The notes under the pieces are model-generated. The model worked only from the letters and a program-made list of their open reading frames with translations. It was not told where the DNA came from and did no database searches. Of a stretch of 64,000 nucleotides of DNA, positions 1 through 8,523 are shown in pieces. This DNA comes from Ornithinimicrobium pratense. Its GTDB lineage: Bacteria; Actinomycetota; Actinomycetes; Actinomycetales; Dermatophilaceae. Location: assembly GCF_008843165.1 (NCBI RefSeq), contig NZ_CP044427.1:2232001-2296000 (forward strand), given 5' to 3'. Both the position numbers and the translations under genes were made by a program. How positions within the stretch are numbered: position 1 is the stretch's first letter; each line of letters opens with the position of its first letter.

Positions 1-327
1 GCGCTCGAGGACGTCACCCGCGGGAGAGGCGACGACGGCGACGCGCAGGTCGCGGTCCCCGATGGCTATGCCGGCCAGCATCCCCCGTTGGCCAGGCAGG
101 GACACGAGGGTCGCGCGTCGGCCGTTGCGGATGCTCGGCTCCAGGCGCACCGCACCCTCGTCGTTGAGCTCGCGCACGAGCGTGGAGATCGAGGCGGCGG
201 ACAGTCCGGTCACCCCAGCGATCTCGACCTGGGTCAACGAACCCTCGCGTTGGAGAGTCTCCATCACGCGAGTGCGGTTTGCGGCCCTCAAGGATGTCTG
301 CGACCCCGGGGACCAGGTTGGCTTCAC
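1..327 (-). CDS. ROK-family transcriptional regulator, N-terminal part (gene runs off the left edge)
   Basis: The minus strand is open from a GTG at 327 to base 1, giving 109 residues with no stop. Residues about 10-65 form a winged helix-turn-helix: RVMETLQREGSLTQVEIA, then LSAASISTLVREL, then a wing. After that comes the start of an ROK fold (GIAIGDRDLRVAVVASP), which resembles the phosphate-loop strand of ROK sugar kinases. This is the layout of NagC/Xyl-type ROK repressors, which bind sugar-operon DNA and sense a sugar. The sugar-binding part and any target operon lie outside the window. GTG was chosen because the next upstream ATG is followed at once by a stop. Confidence 0.75.
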   Translation of the reverse strand, partial: MKPTWSPGSQTSLRAANRTRVMETLQREGSLTQVEIAGVTGLSAASISTLVRELNDEGAVRLEPSIRNGRRATLVSLPGQRGMLAGIAIGDRDLRVAVVASPAGDVLER

Positions 328-486
328 AGCATGAACCTTAACCGCCCCAGTGGGGTGCGCACCGGTCGCCTATTCACTTGGGCACCAGGTGTGACCACCC
401 TCGCCGGACACCCGAAGCCAGGCTTCTCCCGGCCCGCGCGGGCCCACGGCGTCATCGGCCGTGCGACTTCCGACGCCGGCCATAGC

Positions 487-831
487 ATGGATCTCATGAT
501 CCGCATCGGAGCGATCGTTCTGAACACTGCCGACCCGGAGCGTGCCGGCGCCTTCTGGAGCCATGCCCTCGGATACGACCGAGCCACGAACCCCGACTTT
601 TTGGTTCCGCAGCACAGCGGCGCCAGTCGTTTCCACCTCGACAGGACAGACCGCACACATCTGGATCTGTGGACGGACAGCAAAGCGGAGCAACGCGCCG
701 AAGTCGAGCGCTTGATCTCCCTGGGTGCTACTCGAGTCGACTGGGACTATCCCGAGGACGCCGACTTCATCGTCCTGGCCGACCCCACGGGCAACCTGTT
801 CTGTGTCATCGATATCGGCGCGCCCAACTGA
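487..831 (+). CDS. VOC (glyoxalase/bleomycin-resistance fold) protein
   Basis: A 114-residue single-domain protein. The opening strand RIGAIVLNTADPERAGAFWS and the ending FIVLADPTGNLFCVID are the usual first and last beta-strands of the vicinal-oxygen-chelate fold; the DPTGN turn is typical. The middle carries FHLDRTDRTHLDLW, where the His residues could bind metal. Members are cytoplasmic glyoxalase-like or dioxygenase-like enzymes, or antibiotic-binding proteins; the substrate cannot be read from sequence. ATG 487 is chosen because the open frame upstream lacks family sequence; ATG 496 is an alternative. Neither has a clear ribosome site. It stands alone between the divergent ROK gene and a convergent GNAT gene. 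Confidence 0.7.
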   Translation: MDLMIRIGAIVLNTADPERAGAFWSHALGYDRATNPDFLVPQHSGASRFHLDRTDRTHLDLWTDSKAEQRAEVERLISLGATRVDWDYPEDADFIVLADPTGNLFCVIDIGAPN

Positions 832-982
832 GGGAGGCGCCGCCTGCTCAGCCGGCTGGAGTCGTGCGGAAGGTGGACGGGTCCTTCCGCCGGATGACGG
901 ACCTGCCTGCTTGTCGACTCCTCGGCAGGTGGCTCCCAAGCCCCTTCGCCTGTTACCCCGTGCCCGCCGGAGAGCTGTGGTC

Positions 983-1441
983 TTAGCGAGGATGTTGGGC
1001 CGAGTTCTGTTCACGTAGCGCCTGCAGGTCCTCGTCGAGGAATCGACCGAGGACAGTGACCTGCTGGTCCACATAGCCCATCCGCTCGTAGAACTCGATG
1101 ACGACGGTGTTGTCTGCCCGCACCATGAGCTGCAGCTTGGGTATGCCCCGCCCGTGCAGCCATGACTCAGCGGCACGCATCAACTCACGCCCGATCCCGT
1201 TTCCGCGATGGTCCGGCTGGACGGCCAGGTAGTACACCCAGCCGCGATGACCGTCGTGACCCACCATCACCGTGCCACGTAGTTCCCCGTCCGCCACCGC
1301 CGCAAGGACCGTGGAGGACGGACCCCCGAGGGCCCGAGCGAGGTCGGCGTCGGGATCGTTCCACGGACGGGTCAGGCCGCAGTCACGCCACAGCTGTGCT
1401 GCCTCGGGCTCCAGGTCGGATGGGATCGGCACGATCGGCAT
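983..1441 (-). CDS. GNAT acetyltransferase, YpeA-like
   Basis: A 152-residue single GNAT domain. The early LWRDCGLTRPWNDPDADLARAL and the later HDGHRGWVYYLAVQPDHRG closely follow the E. coli YpeA pattern; the acetyl-CoA pyrophosphate loop is visible as QPDHRGNGIGREL (motif R/Q-x-x-G-x-G/A). The C-terminal FYERMGYV is the usual GNAT motif B. It should transfer acetyl from acetyl-CoA to an amine in the cytoplasm, but YpeA substrates are not established. The start ATG at 1441 has GGGAGAG about 10 bases upstream, which decides it over longer in-frame starts. It is followed by no co-directed gene. Confidence 0.8.
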   Translation of the reverse strand: MPIVPIPSDLEPEAAQLWRDCGLTRPWNDPDADLARALGGPSSTVLAAVADGELRGTVMVGHDGHRGWVYYLAVQPDHRGNGIGRELMRAAESWLHGRGIPKLQLMVRADNTVVIEFYERMGYVDQQVTVLGRFLDEDLQALREQNSAQHPR

Positions 1442-1621
1442 GCCGCTGATTCTCTCCCGCGGGCGGCCCTCGGTGAGACGGGCCATGCGGTCCGCTTGCG
1501 AACGATGCTCCCGTCGTCGTTCCGGACCTCCGGATCCGTTTGGCGTGGGTGGTGGTCCGCAGCCACGTGGGACGGCCGATGCGAGCACTCGCACCACCCC
1601 TGCTCCTGCGGCTGACGACGT

Positions 1622-2269
1622 CTAGCCGGCGGCAGATGTGGTCGGCTCCGGCACGGTGATGCGCACCACGAGATCGATGCCGGCGTCTTCACCCGTGCCC
1701 GGGGACATCGCGACGGTGCGCGGGTACGGGGTGAGGTCGAGGCCGGTCAGGGCCGTCCTAGAGGCATTGTCCGCCACGTCGGAGGGTTGGAGCATCATCC
1801 GGCCGTGCACCCACTCGGTGAGGAAGATCGTCACGTCCGCAGCGATCGCAGGCGGGTGCCCCACGACGTCCTCGAAGAACTCGAGCAGCGCCTCGTTGAG
1901 GGCGAGGGAGTGCGGGCCGACGACCCGCTGTGCCGCCAGGGCCTGGACATGGCCGGGTGAGGACGCGAAGACCGCCAGCACGTGGCGCAGGAAGTGACGT
2001 AGGGCCTCCCGCGGCGGGTCGGTCCGGAGCAGGTCCAGCTCAAGCCGGCCGAGGAACTCATCACCCAGACGGTTGCGTAGCTGCCCCATGTCGGCGAAGT
2101 AGGTGTAGAGCACGTTCGGGGTGACGCCGGCGGCACGGGCGACGGCCCGCAGCGAGAGACCACTCAGACCCTTCGAACTCAGCACCCCGTGCGCGGCCCT
2201 CGCGAGGGCGTCGGCCGAGACGTCACCGCGCGGGCCCCGGCGGCGGGCGGGTGTGCTCTGGTAGGCCAT
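1622..2269 (-). CDS. TetR/AcrR-family transcriptional regulator
   Basis: A 215-residue protein. Residues about 18-62 are a TetR helix-turn-helix (ADALARAAHGVLSSKGLSGL, then RAVARAAGVTPNVLYTYFADM), including the conserved LY-x-YF recognition end. The remaining all-helical part resembles a TetR C-terminal ligand/dimer domain. It is divergent from a CPBP-family membrane protease gene with only 23 bases between start codons, so its operator would almost certainly cover both promoters. Repression of itself and of the protease is the simplest reading (inference). The ligand is unknown. Confidence 0.85.
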   Translation of the reverse strand: MAYQSTPARRRGPRGDVSADALARAAHGVLSSKGLSGLSLRAVARAAGVTPNVLYTYFADMGQLRNRLGDEFLGRLELDLLRTDPPREALRHFLRHVLAVFASSPGHVQALAAQRVVGPHSLALNEALLEFFEDVVGHPPAIAADVTIFLTEWVHGRMMLQPSDVADNASRTALTGLDLTPYPRTVAMSPGTGEDAGIDLVVRITVPEPTTSAAG

Positions 2270-2292
2270 CCGGGCATGCTACCTTCCTGTTT

Positions 2293-3126
2293 GTGCACCG
2301 AACAAATACCCTCGAGCGTCGAGCGGCTCGCCTCTTCGTCACCCTGGCTCTGGTCGTCATCACCGTCATCTGCAGCCTTTTCCTGCTTTCCGACACCGTC
2401 ATCCCGGAGTGGTTCGTCATCGTCGGCCGATGGCTCCCAGCCCTGCTCACTCTGGTCGTGCTCCGTGTCGTGCCGCTGCCCGGCGGCCTCGCGACCTGGT
2501 GGGCACTGCGGCCCGGTGGGTGGCGTCGCCTTCTCCTCGGCAGCGTCGTGACCTTGGGCATCCTCGTGATGGCCTACGCGTTGAGCGCCGCGGTCGTGGG
2601 CGCCACCGGTCTGGCGCAGACACAGGTATGGACCGCCCTGGGCCAAGTGGCGCTGTTCGGCATCCCCATGGTGCTGTTCTTCTCCCTCAGCACGCTCGGG
2701 GAGGAGGCCGCGTGGCGCGGATTCCTGCAGCGGGCGCTCAGCCACCTCGGGTTCTGGCGCGCCTCGTCCGTCGTTGCGGCCGTGTGGGTGGCGTTCCACG
2801 TCCCCCTGCACGGCGTGATGGCGCTGCAGGGGACGATCCCGTGGCTCATTGCCGTAGTCACCACCGTGGGCCTCTTCCCCCTCGGCCTGCTCCTCAGCGC
2901 AGCCGTCGCCCGCTTCGGCAGCGTCTGGCCGGCCGTGGTCGGCCATGCGTTGCCGATCTCTGCGCTCAACCTGATGTCAGACGTGGACGAGCTGTCCGTC
3001 GCGGCCCACTGGGCCCTCGGCGGCGTGACGGCGGTCCTGCTCCTCGCGGCCGCCGCTCTCCTCGCCCCGCGCGGGACAGCGACGAGGACCGCGCCCGACC
3101 GGGAGGCCGCAAGCCTTCCGGCATAG
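2293..3126 (+). CDS. CPBP-family intramembrane glutamic protease
   Basis: A 277-residue protein with about seven to eight membrane helices. The three signature motifs of the CPBP (Abi/Rce1-like) family are present in order: EEAAWRGFL (EExxxR, mid-protein), FHVPLHG (FxxxH), and a late HALPISALN supplying the last His. These residues form the active site inside the membrane. Bacterial members act in prenyl-protein or bacteriocin-related processing and immunity; the substrate here is unknown. The GTG at 2293 follows the TetR promoter region; a longer in-frame start overlaps the regulator and lacks family sequence. Regulation by the divergent TetR protein is likely. Confidence 0.8.
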   Translation: MHRTNTLERRAARLFVTLALVVITVICSLFLLSDTVIPEWFVIVGRWLPALLTLVVLRVVPLPGGLATWWALRPGGWRRLLLGSVVTLGILVMAYALSAAVVGATGLAQTQVWTALGQVALFGIPMVLFFSLSTLGEEAAWRGFLQRALSHLGFWRASSVVAAVWVAFHVPLHGVMALQGTIPWLIAVVTTVGLFPLGLLLSAAVARFGSVWPAVVGHALPISALNLMSDVDELSVAAHWALGGVTAVLLLAAAALLAPRGTATRTAPDREAASLPA

Positions 3127-3346
3127 CCCGCCCCCCTCGCCCTCCCCGCTTAACCACCACAAGGGTCTCGGGCGCCAACCGGCCGACAACTGTCGCCGAG
3201 GCAGTGCCGCAAAGACGTCGTCCTAGCGCGATCAACGCAGGTCTCGACTTGGGGGCATGGGCACCCGGCGCTGCCAGTTGCGTGCAGCCCTGAAGGGGGC
3301 GGTGCGGGTCGCACATTCGCACCCGTTCCAGGACGCAAGCCTGGCC
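3127..3346. other. Intergenic stretch between convergent genes; no feature seen
   Basis: This 220-base gap separates the CPBP gene and the AraC-type gene, which converge. I see no coding pattern, no strong hairpin followed by T residues and no repeat. Confidence 0.5.
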
Positions 3347-4321
3347 TCAGCGCCGAGAGGCCTCGTCCTGGTGCTGCGAGGCCTGACCTTTGACGCTTGC
3401 AGCGCGGTAGGCCCGTGGTGACACGCCATGATGCCCTTTGAAGGCGGTGGAGAACGCATACGGATTGTCATAACCCACCTGGCGCGCCACCGCGCCGACG
3501 GGGTCGTCGGTGCGCCGCAGGGCGTCGGCGGCCAGCGTCATCCGCCAATGCGTGAGGTAGGTCATGGGAGGTTGCCCAACCAGCTGAGTGAAGCGGCGGG
3601 CCACGCTCGCGCGAGACCAGCCGACCCGGCTAGCGAGCATGGCAACGCTCCACGGATGATCCGGTGCCTGGTGGATGAGGTCCAGAACTGGTCCGATCAT
3701 CTCGTCGGACTGGGCGTGCCAGCCCACCGGCGCCTCATGGGTACGGTCGGCGAACCACGAGCGCAGCGCCGAGGTGAGCAACAGGTCGACCAACCGGTCA
3801 AGCACCGCGGCCTGACCGGGCTGGCCGTCGGCCAGCTCGGCCACCAGCAGTGCTACCAGATGGCGAGGAACCTGTGCCGTGACGATCTGTTCAAGGCCGC
3901 GCAGCAGAAGGCTCCCCAGCTGCTCAGGTGCGTTGTAACTGCCGGTGAGGAAGGCGTGAGAACCGCCCAACCTGGTTCCCCACACTCGGGTGTCCAGCCA
4001 CATCACCGCCGACAGGTCATTGCCCTGCTCGTCCGCGCAGTGCCCTCCGGCGAGGATCCGCACGCCAGGAACTGTAGGACCGCTACCCACCGGAAGCACC
4101 TCATAACTGCCCCCGGTCGGCACGACCACAACCTCACCGGGACCCGCGGTCGCCTCGGGCAGCGAAGGGTGCCGAATTGTCAACGAGCCACGCACCGGCG
4201 CGATGACCGTGACCACGGCGCCGTCCTCCACGCGGATCCGGAAGGGTTCCTCGAGCTCGCATCGCAGGACGAAGGCGCCTCGCCCACGTAGGTCGTCCAG
4301 AGCGGCGGAGACTGCGTCCAT
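3347..4321 (-). CDS. AraC-family transcriptional regulator with cupin-type sensor domain
   Basis: A 324-residue protein. Residues about 20-200 look like the AraC cupin sensor of the CuxR/DUF6597 kind: FRIRVEDGAVVTVIAPVRG and PGEVVVVPTGGSYEVL. Residues about 215-315 hold two AraC helix-turn-helix motifs: WSVAMLASRVGWSRASVARR and DPVGAVARQVGYDNPYAFST, followed by the signature KGHHGVSPRAYR. The start ATG 4321 was chosen because the in-frame sequence upstream (to 4405) would overlap the promoter of the divergent gene. The divergent DUF1772 gene begins 82 bases away and is the likely target. Confidence 0.85.
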   Translation of the reverse strand: MDAVSAALDDLRGRGAFVLRCELEEPFRIRVEDGAVVTVIAPVRGSLTIRHPSLPEATAGPGEVVVVPTGGSYEVLPVGSGPTVPGVRILAGGHCADEQGNDLSAVMWLDTRVWGTRLGGSHAFLTGSYNAPEQLGSLLLRGLEQIVTAQVPRHLVALLVAELADGQPGQAAVLDRLVDLLLTSALRSWFADRTHEAPVGWHAQSDEMIGPVLDLIHQAPDHPWSVAMLASRVGWSRASVARRFTQLVGQPPMTYLTHWRMTLAADALRRTDDPVGAVARQVGYDNPYAFSTAFKGHHGVSPRAYRAASVKGQASQHQDEASRR

Positions 4322-4403
4322 GACCGCAACCGTAGACGATGACGAAGGTATCAGCGTGGATAGAGTATGGATACGATCGACAAGGCCCGCTTGGCTGAGG
4401 CCC

Positions 4404-4886
4404 ATGACTAGTCAGCTGCTCAACATCCTCCCCCTCGCCGCAGGCGCCGCAGGGGTCCTCGCCGGTGGTGCACTGTTCTCCTTCTCGTCGTTCGTCATGC
4501 CTGCCCTGCGCGACCTGGATGTGGAGTCAGCGGTGCACGCCATGCAGGCGATCAACGAGAAGGCACCACGCAGCGCCCTCATGGTTCCGCTGCTGGGCTC
4601 CGCAGCGGCCGGCTCCGTCGTCGGTGCCCTTGCCTTGGTGGACCGCATACCGGGCGACCGTGTCCTGCTGGTGAGCGGCGCTGGACTGGCCATAGCCGCC
4701 TTTGTCACCACCGCGGCATACCACGTGCCGCGCAACAACGCCCTCGCCTCCCTCGACTTCTCCAGCTCGGCGGCGGCCGCCTACTGGCCCCGCTACGCGC
4801 AGACCTGGACGCGCATGAACCATGTGCGCGTCGCCCTGCTCCTAAGCTCGGGCGTCTTCCTGATCGCGGGCTCAAGCGCGCCCTAA
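4404..4886 (+). CDS. DUF1772 (anthrone oxygenase-like) integral membrane protein
   Basis: A 160-residue protein with four predicted membrane helices. It opens with LLNILPLAAGAAGVLAGGAL, contains the family-type MPALRDL segment after helix one, a conserved HVPRNNAL before helix four region, and ends WTRMNHVRVALLLSSG. The NNAL and WxxxNHxR pattern is characteristic of DUF1772/anthrone oxygenase family members. Fungal relatives oxidise anthrones; bacterial members are mostly uncharacterised, so no reaction is assigned. ATG 4404 has a weak GAGG ahead of it. It is divergent from an AraC-type regulator that probably controls it. Confidence 0.75.
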   Translation: MTSQLLNILPLAAGAAGVLAGGALFSFSSFVMPALRDLDVESAVHAMQAINEKAPRSALMVPLLGSAAAGSVVGALALVDRIPGDRVLLVSGAGLAIAAFVTTAAYHVPRNNALASLDFSSSAAAAYWPRYAQTWTRMNHVRVALLLSSGVFLIAGSSAP

Positions 4887-4977
4887 CCCGTCTGATCCAC
4901 CCGCATCACTGCAACGCGGCTTTCCGGTCCAGCGGTCGGAGCGGCCACGCATCGCGGCACCCTGAAAAAATAGTGAT

Positions 4978-5282
4978 GAGCTCTCACGCCACCACCGAGT
5001 TGCGACGGTGACGGATGCTTGGCGACGTGCCACATCGACACGACGCCCCGCCACCTCGCTGAGCTCCTCGCTCACGCCTGCCACGCGTAACAGGTTTTCC
5101 GGCGTCGGGCAGTAGATCCACGAGAAGGTCGAGGTCGCTGTCGCGTTTGCGTGACCGCGAGCCACGGGGCCGAACAGTCTCGGATTCGTCGCGCCGTAAC
5201 GCTGGAGGATCTCGTCGAGGGCGTCACGATGCGCCGCCACAGCCGCACGGAGAGCGGCGCTGTCGGACGTGACGGTGCTCAT
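4978..5282 (-). pseudogene. Decayed MNT-type nucleotidyltransferase
   Basis: From ATG 5282 the reading frame gives an N-terminal helix region and LQRYGATNPRLFGPVARG, the start of a minimal nucleotidyltransferase. The catalytic DSDLDLLVDL follows immediately but in another frame (near 5125-5150), so one base has been lost between the GxS-like loop and the Asp pair. Downstream, SEELSEVAGRRVDV returns to the first frame and the end shifts again. Two compensating frameshifts destroy the active site in any single reading frame. Intact MNT proteins adenylylate or inactivate partner HEPN toxins; no HEPN partner is adjacent. Sequencing error could explain one shift but hardly both. Confidence 0.7.
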
Positions 5283-5351
5283 GTCCAATGTGACACGGCA
5301 CGCGCACAGGACTCCCGGCACGGCAGGAGCATGTGCCCGTAAACTCCGCCG

Positions 5352-6053
5352 GTGAAGCGGATCCGGGCCGTTATTTTCGACCTTGATGGCACACTGCTAG
5401 ACCACATCGGGGCGGCGACTCAGGCGCTCCATTGGTGGCTCCCCGAACTAGGTGCGCCGTCCCCGACGGAGGATCGAACCGAGGCTTGGTTCGTTGCCGA
5501 GGAGAAGCACTTCGCAGCCTGGCGCTCGCGCGAAATCACCTTCGCTGAGCAGCGCCGCCGACGCCTGCGCGATTTCCTTCCTCTCGTCGACATCTCGATC
5601 AGCGACGACGACGAACTGGATGAAGTCTTCGCCGGGTATCTCCGGCACTACGAGGCTTCATGGAAGATCTTCGATGACGTCGACGAGACGTTGCGCGCCC
5701 TCGCAGAACTCCCGGTCCAAACGGCGCTGCTCACCAACGGCACCGACGATCAGCAGCGCGCGAAACTCAGGGCAGTGGGTCTGGAGGGCCGCGTCGGAGA
5801 TGTGTTCACGGCCGAGAGCTTGGGGGTAGCCAAGCCTGACCTCTCCACCTACCGCACCGTCTGCCAGGCGTTGCAGGTCAACGTAGACTGCGCGCTCCAC
5901 GTGGGCGATCTGCATGCACTAGACGTGGTTGCTCCGAGGAAGGCTGGGCTCCAAGCCGTTCACCTCGACCGCACCAACGCCGGCCCATGTGAGGAACCTG
6001 CCCGGATCCGTTCCCTTCGCGAGCTGCCAAAATTCCTGTATCGATCACGTTGA
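5352..6053 (+). CDS. HAD-superfamily hydrolase (YjjG/phosphatase type)
   Basis: A 233-residue cytoplasmic HAD phosphatase. Motif I is FDLDGT with nucleophile Asp10 and acid/base Asp12; motif II is LLTNGT; motif III is VAKPD with the conserved Lys; motif IV is HVGDLHALD. A helical cap sits between motif I and II (residues about 18-95), as in subfamily IA enzymes such as YjjG (nucleotide phosphatase) and haloacid dehalogenases. The GTG start follows directly on the end of the upstream intergenic region. The exact phosphoester substrate is not readable. It is the first of three HAD genes in the window. Confidence 0.85.
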   Translation: MKRIRAVIFDLDGTLLDHIGAATQALHWWLPELGAPSPTEDRTEAWFVAEEKHFAAWRSREITFAEQRRRRLRDFLPLVDISISDDDELDEVFAGYLRHYEASWKIFDDVDETLRALAELPVQTALLTNGTDDQQRAKLRAVGLEGRVGDVFTAESLGVAKPDLSTYRTVCQALQVNVDCALHVGDLHALDVVAPRKAGLQAVHLDRTNAGPCEEPARIRSLRELPKFLYRSR

Positions 6054-6365
6054 GCGATCAGCGCAGCGCCTGCGGCAAAGTCGTACGTCAGGCGCAGGAT
6101 TGCACCGAACTTGGAACTGACGAAGAGTTGCCCTGACCAGATGCAACACAACTTGGTGCACGACGAGACCGACGAGTGTTGCCGCAGGCGTCCGCGGCCG
6201 CTCCGAGCACCTCTTGGAGCGAACTGATGATCCCGCCCACCCACAGGAGACCCAGCCAGCCAGCCGTACCAACGTCGAGCGCTATCGAGATGCATCACGA
6301 CCGCGTTTCTATGTTGCTCCACGCGGTAGAAGAGTGTGGCGCTGGCTCGGTGGTTTGATGTAGTT
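6054..6365. other. Intergenic stretch without a recognised gene
   Basis: Open frames here on the minus strand contain a hydrophobic-looking run but no family resemblance and no consistent start or ribosome site. I see no clear terminator or repeat. It may hold degraded coding sequence. Confidence 0.4.
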
Positions 6366-7238
6366 GTGGCGATCTTCGACGGCTTTGCTCTAGAGCATGT
6401 GCGCGTCAGCGACGACGTGGTCTTGCGGGTACGTCACGGCGGGCAAGGGCCTGCGGTCGTTCTCCTGCACGGTCACCCGCGTACGCACACGACGTGGTAC
6501 GGGGTCGCTCCCCGCCTGGTCGAGGCCGGCCTGACGGTCGTGTGTCCCGACCTGCGCGGCTACGGCCAGTCCCTCGGACCAGAACCGGATGCCGACCACC
6601 GTGCGTACAGCGATAGAGCCATGGCCGGCGATATCGCCGAACTCATGACGCACCTGGGCCACGAGCGCTTCGCGGTCGTCGGTCATGATCGAGGCAGCTA
6701 CGTCGCCTACCGCACGGCCTTGGATCACGCGGAGCGCGTCACGCGCCTGGCCGTGCTCGACAGCGTCCCGATCCTCGAAGCCCTCGAACGCGCCGATGCG
6801 CGCTTCGCCGAAGCGTGGTGGCACTGGTTCTTCTTCGCCTCCGACCAGGCCGAGCGCGTCATCACCGCAGATCCCCTCGCCTGGTACCAGCTCGACCCTA
6901 CAGTGATGGGGCGCGAGAACTACGAGGACGCGGTCGCTGCGGTCAGCAATCCGCGCACCGTCCGGGCCATGCTCGAGGACTACCGCGCGGGTCTGCACGT
7001 CGACCGAGCCGCGGACGAAGCCGACCGCGCCTTGGGCCGGCGAATCACCTGCCCCACCCTTGTCGCCTGGTCTAGCCAGGACGACATGGAATCCCTGTAC
7101 GAGGATCCGCGCGGAGTCTGGCGCCCGTGGTGCAAGGCCGAGCCCGAGTCCGGGGTGATCCAATCCGGTCATCACATGGCCGAGGAGAATCCAGAGCAGC
7201 TGGCAACCCTGCTGCGATACTTCCTTACGGGCCAGTAG
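6366..7238 (+). CDS. Alpha/beta hydrolase, haloacetate dehalogenase/epoxide hydrolase type
   Basis: A 290-residue alpha/beta hydrolase. The start aligns with the family opening IFDGFALEHVRV; then the oxyanion segment LLHGHPRTHTTW; the nucleophile elbow VGHDRGSYVA with Asp as nucleophile rather than Ser; and a late SGHHMAEENPEQ supplying the catalytic His. The GHDRG nucleophile and the AWWHWFFF cap segment are the pattern of fluoroacetate dehalogenases and related hydrolases that cleave a C-halogen or epoxide bond through an Asp ester. The first loop has HGHPR where dehalogenases usually have HGFPQ, so the substrate may differ. GTG 6366 was chosen from alignment to the family start; GTG 6336 is possible. 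Confidence 0.8.
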   Translation: MAIFDGFALEHVRVSDDVVLRVRHGGQGPAVVLLHGHPRTHTTWYGVAPRLVEAGLTVVCPDLRGYGQSLGPEPDADHRAYSDRAMAGDIAELMTHLGHERFAVVGHDRGSYVAYRTALDHAERVTRLAVLDSVPILEALERADARFAEAWWHWFFFASDQAERVITADPLAWYQLDPTVMGRENYEDAVAAVSNPRTVRAMLEDYRAGLHVDRAADEADRALGRRITCPTLVAWSSQDDMESLYEDPRGVWRPWCKAEPESGVIQSGHHMAEENPEQLATLLRYFLTGQ

Positions 7239-7455
7239 TCCGACAGCTTCAAGCCTTGCGCATGAGGGCGCAGACATCGGATGTCTAACGGCGCACCACC
7301 GGAGTCTAGTCGCAGCCCTTCTCGAACCCTCCGGGACGACCCGTGTGGGGTCTTACCGGCTGCTCGGCCGCGATGGGCACTCGGCATGCCCCGCGCAACA
7401 CGCGGGCAACACAGGATGGCTCGTGAGCGCAGGGATTGCTGGTGACCGGTGGGAG

Positions 7456-8250
7456 CTAGACGCGCTGGCCGTATCGGGCGAGATAGTGCCAGACCCTCTT
7501 CAATGTCTGCCCGTCGTGGTCTCCTGACCTTGCGGCCTTGCCGATCACGTCGGGGGTAAGCGCTGTTCCCAGCGACCGGGCAAGTCGTACGTACTTAGCA
7601 CCCCGGTAGGCCTCGTCGAGTGATGCAGTGGTGGTGGCGAAACCGAGATGCCACTCCACGGGACAACCCAAGGTCACAGCTGCTCTCTCAACGTGTGTGC
7701 CCCGGTAGCAGGGATCCAGCACCACGGCTTCGACATCGCGGGCGATGGACACCTGGCCGTGAACGTGCGCCTCCACGTACCGATCCAGCGGATCCAGATC
7801 ACTCAAGCGCGCCAGCCGAATGAGATGTTCGACCTCGCCGGGACCGCAGACCGCTTCGGGCTCGAAGACTGAATCAGGAAAGCAGAACGTGCACCGATCC
7901 GCGACCTCCTCCCGCAACCGGAGATGGGCCGATCCGAACCGGACGGAGCCTCCGTAGGGGTCTTCATCGAAGTTCAAGGCCCCGTACACCGGCCGCTGAC
8001 CGTGGTCGGCACCGTCGTAGCGACCACCGAAGAGGCGACTCTCCCAGCGCCAGCGTTCCCCGCCCTCGAACGCCGTCAGACCACCGTTGGAGGTGCCCGT
8101 CTCGAACTGACTGCAGTAACGCCCATCCCGGGCGATCGCCTCGATGACCAAACCGTCAGCAAATGGCCAATCAGGGTGAAACTGCAGCGTGACACGCACA
8201 TCGAGCATGCTCCCATCCCCAGCGACCTGCCGGAAGCCCAGGATGGACAT
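7456..8250 (-). CDS. DUF3626 domain protein
   Basis: A 264-residue protein I recognise as DUF3626 from VTLQFHPDW, CSQFETGTSNGGLTA, GERWRWESRLFGG, VYGALN and RFGSAHLRLR followed by CTFCFPDSV. The conserved His, Cys and Glu suggest an enzyme fold, and some family members are annotated near toxin-like modules, but the function is unknown. Family members usually carry more residues before the FHPD segment; here the frame opens only about 27 residues earlier and lacks a clear ribosome site, so the N-terminus may be truncated. The next gene upstream is a fragment, which supports local decay. Confidence 0.7.
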   Translation of the reverse strand: MSILGFRQVAGDGSMLDVRVTLQFHPDWPFADGLVIEAIARDGRYCSQFETGTSNGGLTAFEGGERWRWESRLFGGRYDGADHGQRPVYGALNFDEDPYGGSVRFGSAHLRLREEVADRCTFCFPDSVFEPEAVCGPGEVEHLIRLARLSDLDPLDRYVEAHVHGQVSIARDVEAVVLDPCYRGTHVERAAVTLGCPVEWHLGFATTTASLDEAYRGAKYVRLARSLGTALTPDVIGKAARSGDHDGQTLKRVWHYLARYGQRV

Positions 8251-8282
8251 GCCGATCAGCGTTCAGTGCACGCCTGACATGG

Positions 8283-8477
8283 ATGGGAGCATCCCTTAAT
8301 GCTGACCAGGACGTGTGGCACTTCCACGTATACGTGCTTCCACGTTTGAGAGGTGACCGGCTCTACCAGCGCCATCCTGATGCTCGATGGGTCCACGCCG
8401 ATGAACGGCGCCCGTTCGCGGAGCAGCTGCGCTCTGCCCTAGGGCTGCCGACCTCGTTCGTCTGGGTGACCCCATAG
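8283..8477 (+). pseudogene. HIT-family protein, C-terminal fragment
   Basis: Only 64 residues remain. DQDVWHFHVYVLPRLRGD is the histidine-triad motif (H-x-H-x-h) of HIT nucleotide hydrolases, and the tail (DERRPFAEQLRSAL) matches the C-terminus of short actinobacterial HIT proteins. The first half of the domain, with the nucleotide-binding strands, is missing and nothing upstream in this frame supplies it. It cannot form a complete HIT fold. Confidence 0.7.
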
Positions 8478-8523
8478 CCCGCGGGACCAGCACACGTGGT
8501 GCCAGGTGGGTAAGGATGCGGGC

